64,000 nucleotides of DNA from Limanda limanda (Eukaryota > Chordata > Actinopteri > Pleuronectiformes > Pleuronectidae). The translations under genes and the position numbers were made by a program. The stretch lies in NCBI RefSeq assembly GCF_963576545.1, contig NC_083654.1, forward strand, positions 20,421,481-20,485,480, given 5' to 3'. The notes below the pieces were generated by a model, which saw only the letters and a list, made by a program, of their open reading frames with translations, did no database searches and was not told the origin of the DNA. This document shows, piece by piece, positions 13,820 through 25,600 of this stretch. Numbering within the stretch: position 1 is the first letter of the stretch; every line of letters starts with the position of its first letter.

Positions 13820-15224
13820 CCCTGAATAGGAAAACAAACATATAGAGGAAAGAGGGAAGGGTGGCAGAGCTCTTTCCGTTGGCTCGCTGCTGCTCTACGG
13901 GAGGTCACAGGGGACATTTGAGGCTCATTTGAATTTCGGGGAGGACGGCCCCCTTCAAACTGAATGTGAATACAGTCGGAGCAACAAGCGTTTGAATGAT
14001 CTACCGCCGCCGTCAATAAATAACCATCTCGTATTCTGTGAACTGAGAGTTTGACTGAGCTGATGATCGATTATTCAACCAGGATTCATCTGAAAAGCAA
14101 AATCTGACGAGGCAAAGGGAAGATCTGTGAAGGGAAATCACTAAATGATTGTGTGAGACATTACAAGAGGTGCTGAGGTATCACATCCGAGCATAGAGCA
14201 GAGTTCACGCTCAATAGTTTTGTCGTTAATGAACTTCCATAGAGTTATAACATAATGATTCACACAGCAGCAGAATCTGGAACCAGCCACGAGGGAACAA
14301 GTGGAGGGAACTTTCCTCAGGAGCTCTTCTGCAGAGTGAAGCTTTAACTCGGAGGGCGACTGAGTGAGGCCACATTCAGTCCTTGGAGAGGGAGAGAGCG
14401 ACGGCACAGAGGAATGTGAGAGTTATATTTGACCTATTTGCGGCCTTGTGCCAAGTCTGCAATGGAGAGAGAGAGAGAGAGGGAGAGAGAGAGAGCGAGA
14501 GAGGAGGAAGAAGAGCATGAGTAAGGGAAACCTGAGAGAGCGGCGCCCGGAGACGAGAGGCACAAGTGGGTGAAGGGAAGAAGTGTGAGTTGGCAAGATG
14601 GAAGAGAGGGGGAGAAGGAGAGGACGGTGAGAGAGGAGGAGTCTGAGGAAGAAAAGAGAGGGAGAGAGGCGGTGGAGGGGGGTGGGGGGGATTAGGAAGT
14701 GGAGCAGTCAGTCACTCGGGGAGAAGGCGAGGAGGCATGTGAGGAACGGTGTCAGTCTATACAGAGCTCAGTGCTCCTGGTCTCTCCTCCGTCTGGATCT
14801 GGAGGAACTCCCTCTTCCTGGTCCAGTTGGCACCGAGCACCGCTTCCTCCCATAATACCCCCCCACCCGCCCCCCCGAATACCCAGACTGCTCCGTCAAC
14901 GCCGTCACTTTAGAAACGCTCCTATAAGGAAGAGCAGAGCTGCAACCTTCATCAATCACGCTCCTTCAACCTGCTGCCTGGACATTTCCCACAATGCATT
15001 TCAACAGGCCCAGAGGAACATGTTCAAACTCGCTGAGTTCAGTCCGTCTCGTGTGTTAAAGTCCAGAGTCTCACTCGTGTGGTTGCTGGGGGCCGAGGGG
15101 CTGGGTTAGACAACTGGGTTGTTATCACTATGGAAGAAGACCTTCTTCAAAGCTTCAGCAATGGATTTTTGGCCACTAGGGGGCAGAATAACTCAACATT
15201 CACTGCTGTTCTGTCCAACCAACC

Positions 15225-15605
15225 AACTTACTAAACAACCGACCAACCAATCAATCAACCAATCAACCAATCAACCAATCAACCAATCAACCAATCAACC
15301 AATCAACCAATCAACCAATCAACTAAAATCAACCAACCAACCAACCAACCAACCAACCAACAAACCAAATAACCAATCAACCAATCAACCAACCAACCAA
15401 CCAACCAACTAACCAACCAACCAACTAAACAACCAATCAACCAACCAACCAACCAACCAACCAACCAACTAAACAACCAATCAACCAACCAACCAACCAA
15501 CTAAACAACCAACCAACCAACCAACCAACTAACCAAACAACCAACCAACCAACCAACCAACCAACCAACTAAACAACAACTACACAACCAACCAACCAAC
15601 CAGCC
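15225..15605. repeat. AACC/AATC tetranucleotide array
   Basis: About 380 bases of alternating CCAA, CCAAT and CAAC units, with AACTAAAC breaks. The Asn/Gln/Pro/Thr reading frame across it is an artefact. Confidence 0.95.
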
Positions 15606-16855
15606 AAGCAGCCACAACTAATGTGATTTAAATTGAACGGAGACAGAAAGTGACACAAATTAAAATTTGACTAAACTTGATGAACCAAACGAGAAAAGCA
15701 GAAATCACACACTTGTTGCAGACGATAAACAAAACTCCAGGAGAAGATTTGTTTGTTGAGAATCAGAAATATAAGTGAGTTCTACGTTAAGTTGAGCTTA
15801 GCAGCGATAGCTCGTTGCCACGGAGACGCTCACACTGGCTCATTCATGGACTTTCACTGTCTGTTGACAGCAGAGACAGAACAGTGTGTAGAAGTGGACG
15901 CTGCTAACACACTGACAGGCCAATGAAAACACTAACCAGGTGCTCAGACCTGCTCCAGTGTTGATCTCAACGTCTGTGGCTTGGATGTGAAGCTGCAGGA
16001 GTGTGTGTGTGTGTGTGTCTGAGTTGTGTGTTTCTCATCTCAGGGAAGGTTTGTTGTTTCTCTCTGTCTCGCTTCATTCCCACATTCCCTTTCCTAAACT
16101 CCTTCACTGCCTTTCCTACATCTTTTAAATCTGATCCTGCTCTTCATCACTCTTTCCTGTTTCCTTTTCTACACGTCTCACGGCAGGAGAACCGACCTGA
16201 GCCTCAGCAGCCCTGCCCCCCCCCCCTCATCCCCCTCTCCCCCTCGTCTGTAGGGTTTGAATCTAATGTATATAGTGCGTGTGATATGTGTAGTCTGTGT
16301 CTTGTGCTGTACAGATACGTGAGGGTCCTGTTCTATGTCCACACGTCTGTACCTGTGTGTCAGAGAGAAGTTACAGCGACTGAATAAGGAGAACGTTTCA
16401 TCTTTGGAGCATCCACTGTCAGAACCAGCTCCAGCAAGTTATTAAAAACCAGAGTTTATCTCCAATATTCTGCTTTAAACCCTTGTCGGGCTTTTTCTGG
16501 TTAATAAAAAACTGAAATAAAAACTGAAATCTTGCATCACCGAGGAGGTTTCGGGTTTTTCCCCTCGACTCAAACATTAAACCTCTGTCATTTTCTACTT
16601 ACTTGGATTCCAGTGATTGTCTTTTATTCTTGGATACATCTGTGATTTATGGTTTTGGCTCGACGCTCGAATCCACAGACACCAAGCGGTCTGTGGCTCA
16701 GACGCTCCGACAGTTGACTGACAGACAAGTCAGCTGCGATCAAGCGTCTGTGACCTTTGAGTCTGTGAGACGCTGCCTCTGCCCACAAGACGGTTAGGAG
16801 GATTCCTCCACAAGAGAAGTGAAGTCTCCAGGAGAACATATCAGATGCACGGCCG

Positions 16856-17890
16856 GGTGGAGTGTGGAGGGCCGGGTGGAGTGTGGAGGGCCGGGTGGAG
16901 TGTGGAGGACCCGGGTGGAGTGTGGAGGGCTGGGTGGAGTGTGGTGGGCCGGGTGGAGTGTGGAGGGCTGGGTGGAGTGTGGTGGGCCGGGTGGAGTGTG
17001 GAGGGCCGGGTGGAGTGTGGTGGGCCGGGTGGAGTGTGGAGGGTTAGGGTGGGGTGTAGAGGGTTAGGGTGGTGGGCTGTGGAGTGTGGAGGGCCCGGGT
17101 GGAGTGTGGAGGGCCCGGGTGGAGTGTGGAGGGCCGGGTGGAGTGTGCAAGGGGCCGGGTGGAGTGTGGTTGGCCCGGGTGGAGTGTGGTGTGCCCGGGT
17201 GGAGTGTGGTGGGCCCGGGTGGAGTGTGGAGGGCCGGGTGGAGTGTGGTGGGCCGGGTGGAGTGTGGAAAGCCAGGTGGAGTGTGGTGGGCCCGGGTGGA
17301 GTGTGGAGGGCCGGGTAGAGTGTGGAGGGCCAGGTGGAGTGTGGAGGGCCGGGTGGAGTGTGGAGGGCCGGGGGAGTGTGGAGGGCCGGGGGAGTGTGGA
17401 GGGCCGGGTAGAGTGTGGTGGGCCCGGGTGGAGTGTGGTGGGCCCGGGTGGAGTGTGGAGGGCCGGGTGGAGTGTGGAGGGCCAGGTGGAGTGTGGAGGG
17501 CCGGGTGGAGTGTGGAGGGCCGGGGGAGTGTGGAGGGCCGGGTAGAGTGTGGTGGGCCCGGGTGGAGTGTGGTGGGCCCGGGTGGAGTGTGGAGGGCCCG
17601 GGTGGAGTGTGGAGGGCCGGGTGGAGTGTGGTGGGCCGGGTGGAGTGTGCAAGGGGCCGGGTGGAGTGTGGAGGGCCGGGTGGAGTGTGGAGGGCCCGGG
17701 TGGAGTGTGGTTGGCCCGGGTGGAGTGTGGAGGGCTGGGTGGAGTGAGGTGGGCCGGGTGGAGTTTGGTGGCCCGGGTGGAGTGTGGAGGGCCGGGTGGA
17801 GTGTGCAAGGGGCCGGGGTGGAGTGGTGGAGGGCCGGATGGGGTGGTGGTGGGCCGGGTGGGGTGGTGGTGGGCCCGGGTGGGGTGGTGG
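16856..17890. repeat. GC-rich minisatellite, about 19-20 bp unit
   Basis: Around fifty head-to-tail copies of a unit built on GGCCGGGTGGAGTGTGGAG, with variants in GGCCC, GGTGG and GTGCAAGG positions. All three forward frames are open for long stretches because unit lengths vary. The predicted Gly/Trp/Val and His/Thr/Pro proteins have no start context, no splice sites and no family resemblance, so I treat the region as non-coding tandem repeat. Confidence 0.95.
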
Positions 17891-18444
17891 TTGGCCCGGC
17901 CGCACTCAGCTACACTCCGATGGGTTTGGATGGAGGCTCAGTTTGTCTGAGTCGGGTTGAGATTGGCCGGTACTGTGTTTGTGTAGGTTTTGGCCGGGCG
18001 GGTGGGGGGGGTGGGTGGAGGTGAAGCAGCGTATAGACTCAGCGGTTCAAACTGGCTGATGTCAGGAAGTGCGATGGCAACAGACACATCACAGCCGGGC
18101 CGCGGCGATCAGCCAACGCTCCAGCCCACCGCGAGCAGCCGGCCACCGACCACACACACATACAGTTGTGTTTCTATAGCTACAGTTGTGACTGTCTGCA
18201 TCGCCGCGGTAACCAGAGCACGTTGTGTCTGGAGGACGGAGCCTCACGCCAGACGCACATGTGGCGGTCCTGTGTTTACGTTGCAGGCGTGAAGCTGTGA
18301 GCACGAAGGCCGAGGAGGCGTCACGCCAACCTGCCGGGCTGGAGGGAAACCCCGGATCTGAGAAACAGGATTTTAACACATTTCTATTGTTTGTATTCCT
18401 GTAACTTTTGGCACAAATCAGATGTTGATCTCTCATAACTTCAA

Positions 18445-18495
18445 ACACGACCGGAGGTGGAAAGTAACTAAGTACATTTACTCCACCCCTGTACT
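18445..18495. repeat. Fragment of the AAGTA-rich teleost repeat
   Basis: The words GGTGGAAAGTAACTAAGTAC and ATTTACTC match the edge of a dispersed fish repeat also present at 23071-23290. Only about 50 bases remain. Confidence 0.4.
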
Positions 18496-18715
18496 CTAAA
18501 GAACTAACCTCAGCTTCTAGGGGTTTCTCATCCCAACAATAACAAAAGTTTAATGATGCTTGAGGCAGAGTGAGATCATTGAGTCATCGGTTCCACCAGA
18601 GAGACATTTTCCTGCAAATCAGATTTAAACACTTTTGATTTCTCTTTCAGAAAGATGAGAGAAACTAGTAAAATCTACAATGATTACATTTGCTTGTAAT
18701 AGAGTAATATTACTG

Positions 18716-19312
18716 GTCCTTGCACTGTGTACCCTGAACAACACTCCGCTCCATATACTGGAACACTTACTTAATATAAACCATATTGATATTATATATC
18801 ATTTTATACAATAATATTGTCTTTTGCACGCTCTGTCTACATATTCTTACACTCATAGTATAGTATATTATCTATTGTATAGTCAAATACTTATATTTAT
18901 ACCTCTACTATATATCATATCATATTATATCATACTCTTTGTATATTCTTTGTATATATAAGTCTATATACGCATATTTATACTAGGTATATGTTATTAT
19001 TATTATTATTATATTTACTATTATTATTATATATACTGTTGCTGCCATTATTACTATATACTGCTATTATATTGGTATAATTACTATCATATATAAATAT
19101 ATATTATGTTATATTATGTACTATATATATACTGTACTATTTTTATATACTGTCTAACAATAACATTACCATCATATCATCAGTACTATTACCATCATCT
19201 TGCCAATTCACCTTATCTACCTATTTATCTTGTGTTTCTGTTTTTATTCTTTCTACCTCAATATTTTACCGGCTGCTATGACAACTTAATTTCCCTTCGG
19301 GGATGAATAAAG
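18716..19312 (+). mobile_element. Probable LINE (L2/CR1-like) 3' end
   Basis: AT-rich sequence ends in AATTTCCCTTCGGGGATGAATAAAG and passes straight into a tetranucleotide array. This 'AATTTCCC...GGGGAT...AATAAA-microsatellite' ending is characteristic of L2/Rex-type LINE tails in fish. No reverse transcriptase frame is present, so it is a 5'-truncated copy. The left limit is a guess. Confidence 0.5.
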
Positions 19313-19791
<479 letters not shown>

Positions 19792-19799
19792 CTTTGTGT

Positions 19800-21280
19800 T
19801 TCAGGGAAGGTTGTGAATCCTCTGCCAACAGGTCCTGAAGAGTCAGTATCAACACGTGAGAATTACCTTCATGAATCAACACAACTAATAAAACCAACAC
19901 TAACCATCAACTGTCCGAGCAGAGCCTGAACTGTTTACACACCCACTTCAATATGTATTCAAAATCACTCAGAACCAGTGGGACGTGTTTACTCTGCAGA
20001 CAGTTTAACTGCTGACACGGAATTTACATGTGAAATGTCCCAGAACAACACGTTAACTGCTGCTGTGATACGACTCTGACGCACACACACAGACAGACAG
20101 ACACAGACACATACACACACACACATACAAAAAGACAGACACACACACACTGAGAGCAGTTACAGTTTGTTTACAGCCAGAAGACCTCAGATTCGAAACT
20201 CAAAACTATTTTCTTATTTTCTCTCAGACGATCCTTCTCCAGTTCATCTGATTGGTTCTGAAAAAGTTCATTAAGACCTGACAGTTTTAAACAGAGAGTT
20301 TTTCTATTGGAAAATAATATTTCTGTCAAACTGAATGAAGTTTTTCGTCGTTATTATTTTTTTCTGACTGTGAAAGTCTGTTTTCTTCAGATCCTGTTTG
20401 ATTGAGCCTTGATAAATTCATATCAGAAATACTTCTTCTATCGTCTGAGCGTTTTAAAAACGGTGTCTCACATATTCACCTGAACTTCATGTCTGAAATG
20501 AAACAGAGAAACAGTTGAAACCTTCCTTCAGTCATTATGCAGAAAATATGAAGTCAAATTAATGTTTGTTTACTATTATGAGTTTAAGAAAATAACATAT
20601 AAATCATCATTTTAAAAAGTAATTTGCCTCTTTTAGAAAAGTCTCTGTTTTGTTGAGACTCATCGTGTTTTCTGTCGTCACCGAGTAAAGTGAACATGAG
20701 TCTGAAAACTGATTACTGTTTATACGGAGGGGACACCACCTAGTGGCTCATTAGACAAACTGCACCCTCTATATATGAGACATTTATAGAAAAAGAGTAG
20801 AACTCACATTTAAGATCTAAGTACAAAATGAAAATGAAAATCAGAGTTTATTCAAAAATTGTTGAAATAGTAAACATTCGAATATTAAATAAATTACAAA
20901 TACAGTCGTGTTCTTTTCCTCTGGATCAATATGTTTGTAATTTCTTGCTCTGTATGAAAAAGTAATGAATGATTTAAAGGTTTTAAAGGGTTTGAAATAA
21001 ATAGAAAACAAAGACAACAGCGAAAAATAATAAAGGCTGATTTGAAAAACAATATTAAACTACTGTTTTGATGAATTTATTTCAAATTTATTTGAAATAA
21101 TTAAATGATTTCTTTATTATTGAACTTATTACAAAGGTGGACGGACATTGGTTATTTGTGTTTGTTCATTTGAGGCAAAGTGAAAAACCAAAGCATTAAA
21201 AAGTATTTTATTTGGAAAATGATTGTTTGTTTGATTTTTTTTGTTGAAGTCATAAAACACTTATCATTTGAAGTATTTGT
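19800..21280. other. No gene recognised
   Basis: AT-rich DNA with a short CA tract near 20085-20150. I see no exon, mobile-element end or structured RNA here. Confidence 0.6.
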
Positions 21281-21285
21281 TTCTC

Positions 21286-21592
21286 CTTTGCTGCTCCTCC
21301 TATGCTCCTCCTCTGCTGCACCTCTGCTGCTCCTCTGCCCCTCCTCTGCTCCTCCTCTCCTGCTCCTATGCTCCTCTGCTCCTCCTCTGCTCCTCCTCTG
21401 CTCCTCCTCTGCTGCTCCTCTCCTGCTCCTCTCCTACTCCTCCTCTCCTGCTCCTCTGCTGCTCCTCTCCTCCTCCTCCTCCTCATCTCCTCCTCTCCTG
21501 CTCCTCTGCTGCTCCTCTCCTCCTCCTCCTCCTCTGCTCCTCCTCTCCTGCTCCTCTGCTCCTTCTCTGCACCTCCTCTGCTCCTCCTCTCA
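21286..21592. repeat. CTCCTCTGCTG-type degenerate tandem array
   Basis: About 300 bases made of CTCCT, CTGCT and CTCCTCTGCTC words. The Leu/Ser/Pro-rich frames on plus and Arg/Glu-rich frames on minus follow from this composition. Confidence 0.9.
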
Positions 21593-21749
21593 GTGCTGTG
21601 GTCACATCGGAGCAGCTGATCTCACGGCTGCTTCACACCTGGACCTTGCATTTGGTTTTGCAAACATTTGGCTCCGTCACATCTGGAACGCAGCGTCTGC
21701 AGGGTGCACACACAGAGGTTCATTCATGGTGTGTGTGTATATATGTTTT

Positions 21750-21781
<32 letters not shown>

Positions 21782-21923
21782 TTTTTGTGTGTGTGTGTAC
21801 AGAGAAAGAAAGAGAGAGAGAGAGAGAGAGTTTCTTACTTGTAGCAGGCGAAGCAGAGTTGCTCCTGAGGGACGTGTGGGTAACAACATGTTAGTTCCCA
21901 GACGAGAGACGGGGACTGACTGG

Positions 21924-21926
<3 letters not shown>

Positions 21927-22005
<79 letters not shown>

Positions 22006-22012
22006 ACACAGA
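21927..22012. repeat. CA microsatellite
   Basis: CA repeat of about 85 bases with one CAGA interruption. Confidence 0.93.
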
Positions 22013-22897
22013 CGAGCCCACCCAGATGTGAACCACCCAGGACCTATAGCAGCATCATTATTTCATGCGATGGGCTCATACCTGCAAGAGAACGTTTCAT
22101 ACGAGCAGGACAAAGTCAAACTAAACGTCTTCAGGTTTCAGGATTTCAATTAAGAAACAAACTAAATGTCTGTGTTGCTTCTTCATTTGGCCCAAAAATG
22201 AACAGAAGCTCTGAGAAGAAACTGAGTTATTATATCTGTGCAAACGAGAGGGAACAGATCTGTGACTTGAATAATGTGCAAACGGAGAGAAATGAGCTCC
22301 AGCTTTCTCCCCAGCAGCTCTTCATATGTGCACTGGTTTGATTTAGTGCAGATAGGAACATTATGGTTTGGCTGATCTGTGACACACGACTCTGGATCCA
22401 GCTCATAAAACCAACAGCAGCAGCAGGAGGAGAATGTGGAGAACTGGCTGAACAGAGTTGGATCTCTGTTCTCTAAACACCAACACACTGTTAATCCCCA
22501 GCAGCTGCAGCTGGGAGGCTTGTGGTGGAACGCCACTGGAGATCCAACAACAGCACAGGCACATTAAATATCGATGCCCCCCCCCCCCGGTCGGCTGCAG
22601 AGCTCCTGTCCTGCTCCGGGCCCCCCTGAATGATTCAGGCCTTCCCCCCCCTGTTGGCACCCCTGGATGGGCAACTGCCAGAAAGTAGAGCAAAGTGCAC
22701 GTGGGCCGAGAAATCCGTTCTGCTTTGTCAGCAAAACAAAAACTGTGAGAGGACAAGGAGACAAAGAGCAGAAGGAAAGAGGAGACGAGGAAAGAGGAGA
22801 AAAAGAGCAGAAGGACAGAGGAGAGGAGGAGACACAGGACACATGATCAGGGGGTGGGGTGGGGAGTGGGTGGTTTGGATCTGTGGTTCATTCTGGA

Positions 22898-23600
22898 GAT
22901 TGAAAGTGACTCATGTGGTTTTTATTGTTTTAAAGTAAATCTCCTGTCGTGCAGGGAAACTGAAATGAGAAATTGATTTCGTAGTAGAAATGAAAAGTTT
23001 CACAGGGTGGGACACACACACACACAACAACTACACAATACCATACTATATATATGTAAATAAATATATATACAGTGGTGTATAAAGTACTTGAAAGTCA
23101 TACTTGAGTAAAAGTACAGAAAACTTACCTGAAAGTGACTTCGGTAAAAGTAAAAGTCACCCATCAGAAAATGACTTGAGTAAAAGTCTTAAAGTAGCTC
23201 ATATTAAATGTACTTAAGTATCAAAAGTATCTGGTGTTGAAATGTACTTAAGTATCAAAAGTAAAAGTACAAGTACCAACATTAAAAATGCAAAGTGCTT
23301 TTTATAGTAGGCCTATACAGAACAAAACAACCCAAAATGTTTCTCCTCAAGATTTATCTCAACTGACAGAAAAATTATAACAACAATATGAATATAATGT
23401 ATAAAATGTATAATTTTACAAATGTTGAACCCTAGATGAGAGAGAGAGAGAGAGAGAGAGCGAGAGATAGAGAGGTGCACCTGATGATTGAAAGTGACTC
23501 ATGTGGTTTTATTGTTTTAAAGTAAATCTCCTGATGCTGTAAGTGCAGGGAAACTGAAATGAGAAATTGATTTCGTAGTAGAGATGAAAAGTTTCACAGG

Positions 23601-23620
<20 letters not shown>
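22898..23620. repeat. Duplicated 115-bp block with spacer
   Basis: The block 22898 to about 23018 (starting ATTGAAAGTGACTCATGTGG and ending in a CA run) recurs at 23487 to about 23630 in the same orientation with few changes. The 470-bp spacer holds the AAGTA-rich repeat, so that repeat may have inserted between, or been captured by, the duplicated blocks. Confidence 0.8.
23071..23290. repeat. AAGTA-rich dispersed teleost repeat
   Basis: Dense runs of AAAGTACTT, GAGTAAAAGTA and TACTTAAGTATC over 220 bases. I recall this as a common dispersed fish element. No target duplication could be defined. Confidence 0.55.
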
Positions 23621-23639
<19 letters not shown>

Positions 23640-24083
23640 CAACAACTACACAATGCTATACTTCTAATATATATATCTACTCTACTCTACTATCCGCTTA
23701 CATCTTGTACAGAATATAAATAATTGATAAATTGAGATAACTGTTTGAGTTAGACATTTTTTTGCATTTTGCATTTCATTTTTGACTTTTTATATCTTTT
23801 ATCTTTTATATAGATATGTTTATGTCTAAATAAATGTTACTTTGTATAAATATTAGAAAAAGTGAGTAAATAAGAAGTAAATAGTGAGTAAATATATATT
23901 GTTTTTTATTATTATTATTGTTTTTCTTATGTGTGGTGTATTTATTGTGTTTTTATGTTTCTATGTTCATTGTTTGCACCAATAACCAGAGCAAATTTCA
24001 GGTAGGTGTAAACCTACTTGGCAATAAATACCTTCTGATTCTGATTCTGATTCTGATTCTGATTCTGATTCTGATTCTGATTC
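23640..24083 (+). mobile_element. LINE-like 3' tail with TTCTGA repeats
   Basis: AT-rich sequence ends with GGCAATAAATACC followed by about eight TTCTGA units (24033-24083), the usual ending of L2/CR1-type fish LINEs. The left border is uncertain, and no open reading frame of the element survives. Confidence 0.55.
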
Positions 24084-24697
24084 TAACTTTACCTCCAACT
24101 CCCTTCAGTCACATGTTCAGGTTCACGACCCGGAGCTGTTGCATCTGCTTCCTCGTTTTCTAACAAACACGTTCGATCCCCATTTGTGCTTTTTCACCAC
24201 AGGATGTAAATAAAGATAAACGACACGTCTCCACTTCCTCCCACTCGTCAGGAAATACGGCCAATCAGGAGTCAGGGGGACGGAGGTGTCGGTGTAAACA
24301 GGAAGCATTTGGTTGTTGGTTGCAGAAAGAGGACGAGGTGGAACTGTTGCTGGTTATTACTGAGCTGTGATCTACAGGCTACTGATGTGTTCATGTATTT
24401 ATAGGAGCCTGATGACTCAGACCTTATCAGGAAGCAGTTGTGACTACGTGACTGTTTCTAAATATTTCCACTTTCACCGTCCAGACTAAAACATAAGGGC
24501 AGAGGTTTGAAACTAAAAGAGTTCTTGAGTCGTGTGGATACCAGAGAAATTATGTTCACTTCATTTTATAGCATCAAATAAAATAACCAAATATTTGAGG
24601 TGTACTTTGACCTTTTAGATTGGTCCATGTCCCATCTGCTAACATGGAGGAGGCTGGATGCATGACCTATACATTTGGCATCTTTATGTTTTGACAA

Positions 24698-25536
24698 TAG
24701 GGTTGCAAAGGGGCGGAAAGTTTCCGGTAAATTTCCGGAAACTTTGTATGGGAAGTTTAGCTCGGGAATTTGGGGAATTTTGAAAAAAAAATAAAATACG
24801 GAAATTAAACGCTGAGCAATAAAAACATCATTCAAAACTCTATTTTAGAGATGTATGGAATGCAGCACACACTGCACGTTGAGTTTCAACCCTCCACTGT
24901 GCATTCTTCCATCACATGCACAGATAACTCCCAGCATGCTTCACTCTACAGCAGGGCTATTGAGGCCTGCTGTAGAGTGCAGGACTAGTCAGGTAAGTTT
25001 CCATGATATTACTGGAGAAAATATATTACCATGCTGATTGAGGATTGTTCATCTGTTCATCTAGCCTATTTCCATTCATTTATCCATCAATTGTAAAATA
25101 TGTTTACAGACGATTCCAATTGTTTGGCTAACTATTGATATCTCTGGCATTACATTAGTGTTTTTTTACAAACTTTTTTTCTCATCTTATTCTACAGAAC
25201 AATGCCACGTGCACTCTCTCATGTGTGGAGACATTTCACCCCATCCAATGTAGAAGGAAAGGCTGTGTACATTTGCAAATACTGTGCAAAGACCTATGTT
25301 AAGAATGACACAACGATGCAGAAGCATATAGTCAAGTGCCCAAAGTTTCCTCAGGGCTCAAATCAGCCTATGACACAACAAAATGTTTATATTTATGTCT
25401 GTATATGACAAGGGAAATACAGTTAGTATAAATTACCCACAACATTTGCAGTTTCTTCCCGTTAATTCCCGTATATTCCCGTTAATTCCCATGGAAAGTT
25501 TCCAACTTTAAATATTCCTGGAATTTTGCAACCCTA
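24698..25536 (+). mobile_element. Non-autonomous hAT element with BED-finger exon, copy 1
   Basis: The element starts TAGGGTTGCAAAG and ends with TTTTGCAACCCTA, an inverted terminal repeat of about 12 bases. It is flanked by a perfect 8-bp duplication, TTTGACAA, at 24690-24697 and 25537-25544, the hallmark of hAT transposition. Inside are a perfect 14-bp hairpin (24942-24955 with 24966-24979), a donor at 24993 (CAG|GTAAGT), an acceptor at 25197 (TCTACAG) and the BED-finger frame. No transposase catalytic region is present in 839 bp, so it must be mobilised in trans. Confidence 0.9.
25202..25408 (+). CDS. BED-type zinc finger remnant of hAT transposase, copy 1
   Basis: This 68-residue frame begins four bases after a splice acceptor inside a hAT element. 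It has the BED-finger pattern: W9 and F12 ahead of C25-x2-C28, then H42-x3-C46. BED fingers form the N-terminal DNA-binding domain of many hAT transposases and ZBED proteins. The frame ends shortly after the finger in a Y-I-Y-V-C-I tail, so the dimerisation and catalytic domains are missing, consistent with internal deletion. All four ligand positions are intact in this copy. The same frame is repeated at 38056 and 40799 within two more copies of the element. It is probably not a host gene. If expressed, it could bind element ends as a finger-only peptide, but that is inference. Confidence 0.75.
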   Translation: MPRALSHVWRHFTPSNVEGKAVYICKYCAKTYVKNDTTMQKHIVKCPKFPQGSNQPMTQQNVYIYVCI

Positions 25537-25594
25537 TTTGACAATAAACAAACAAACAAAGAAAGACGACGCAGGCTTTGGTCTAAATTCTCAC

Positions 25595-25600
25595 TTTATT
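25595..25600 (-). terminator. Candidate polyadenylation signal for pou2f2
   Basis: Minus-strand AATAAA, followed 30-50 bases downstream (minus sense) by a T/GT-rich tract made of TTTG repeats (forward 25545-25562), a typical cleavage arrangement. Other AATAAA words occur nearer the stop codon, for example around 30969, so shorter 3' UTRs are possible. Confidence 0.4.

Noticed and set aside
16856..17890. CRISPR-like regular repeats
   Set aside because: Units are contiguous with no unique spacers, and the genome is a vertebrate.
16841..18024. Long open frames on both strands in the 16.8-18.0 kb region, up to 354 codons
   Set aside because: They follow from a minisatellite without stop codons. 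No start context, splice sites or family resemblance.
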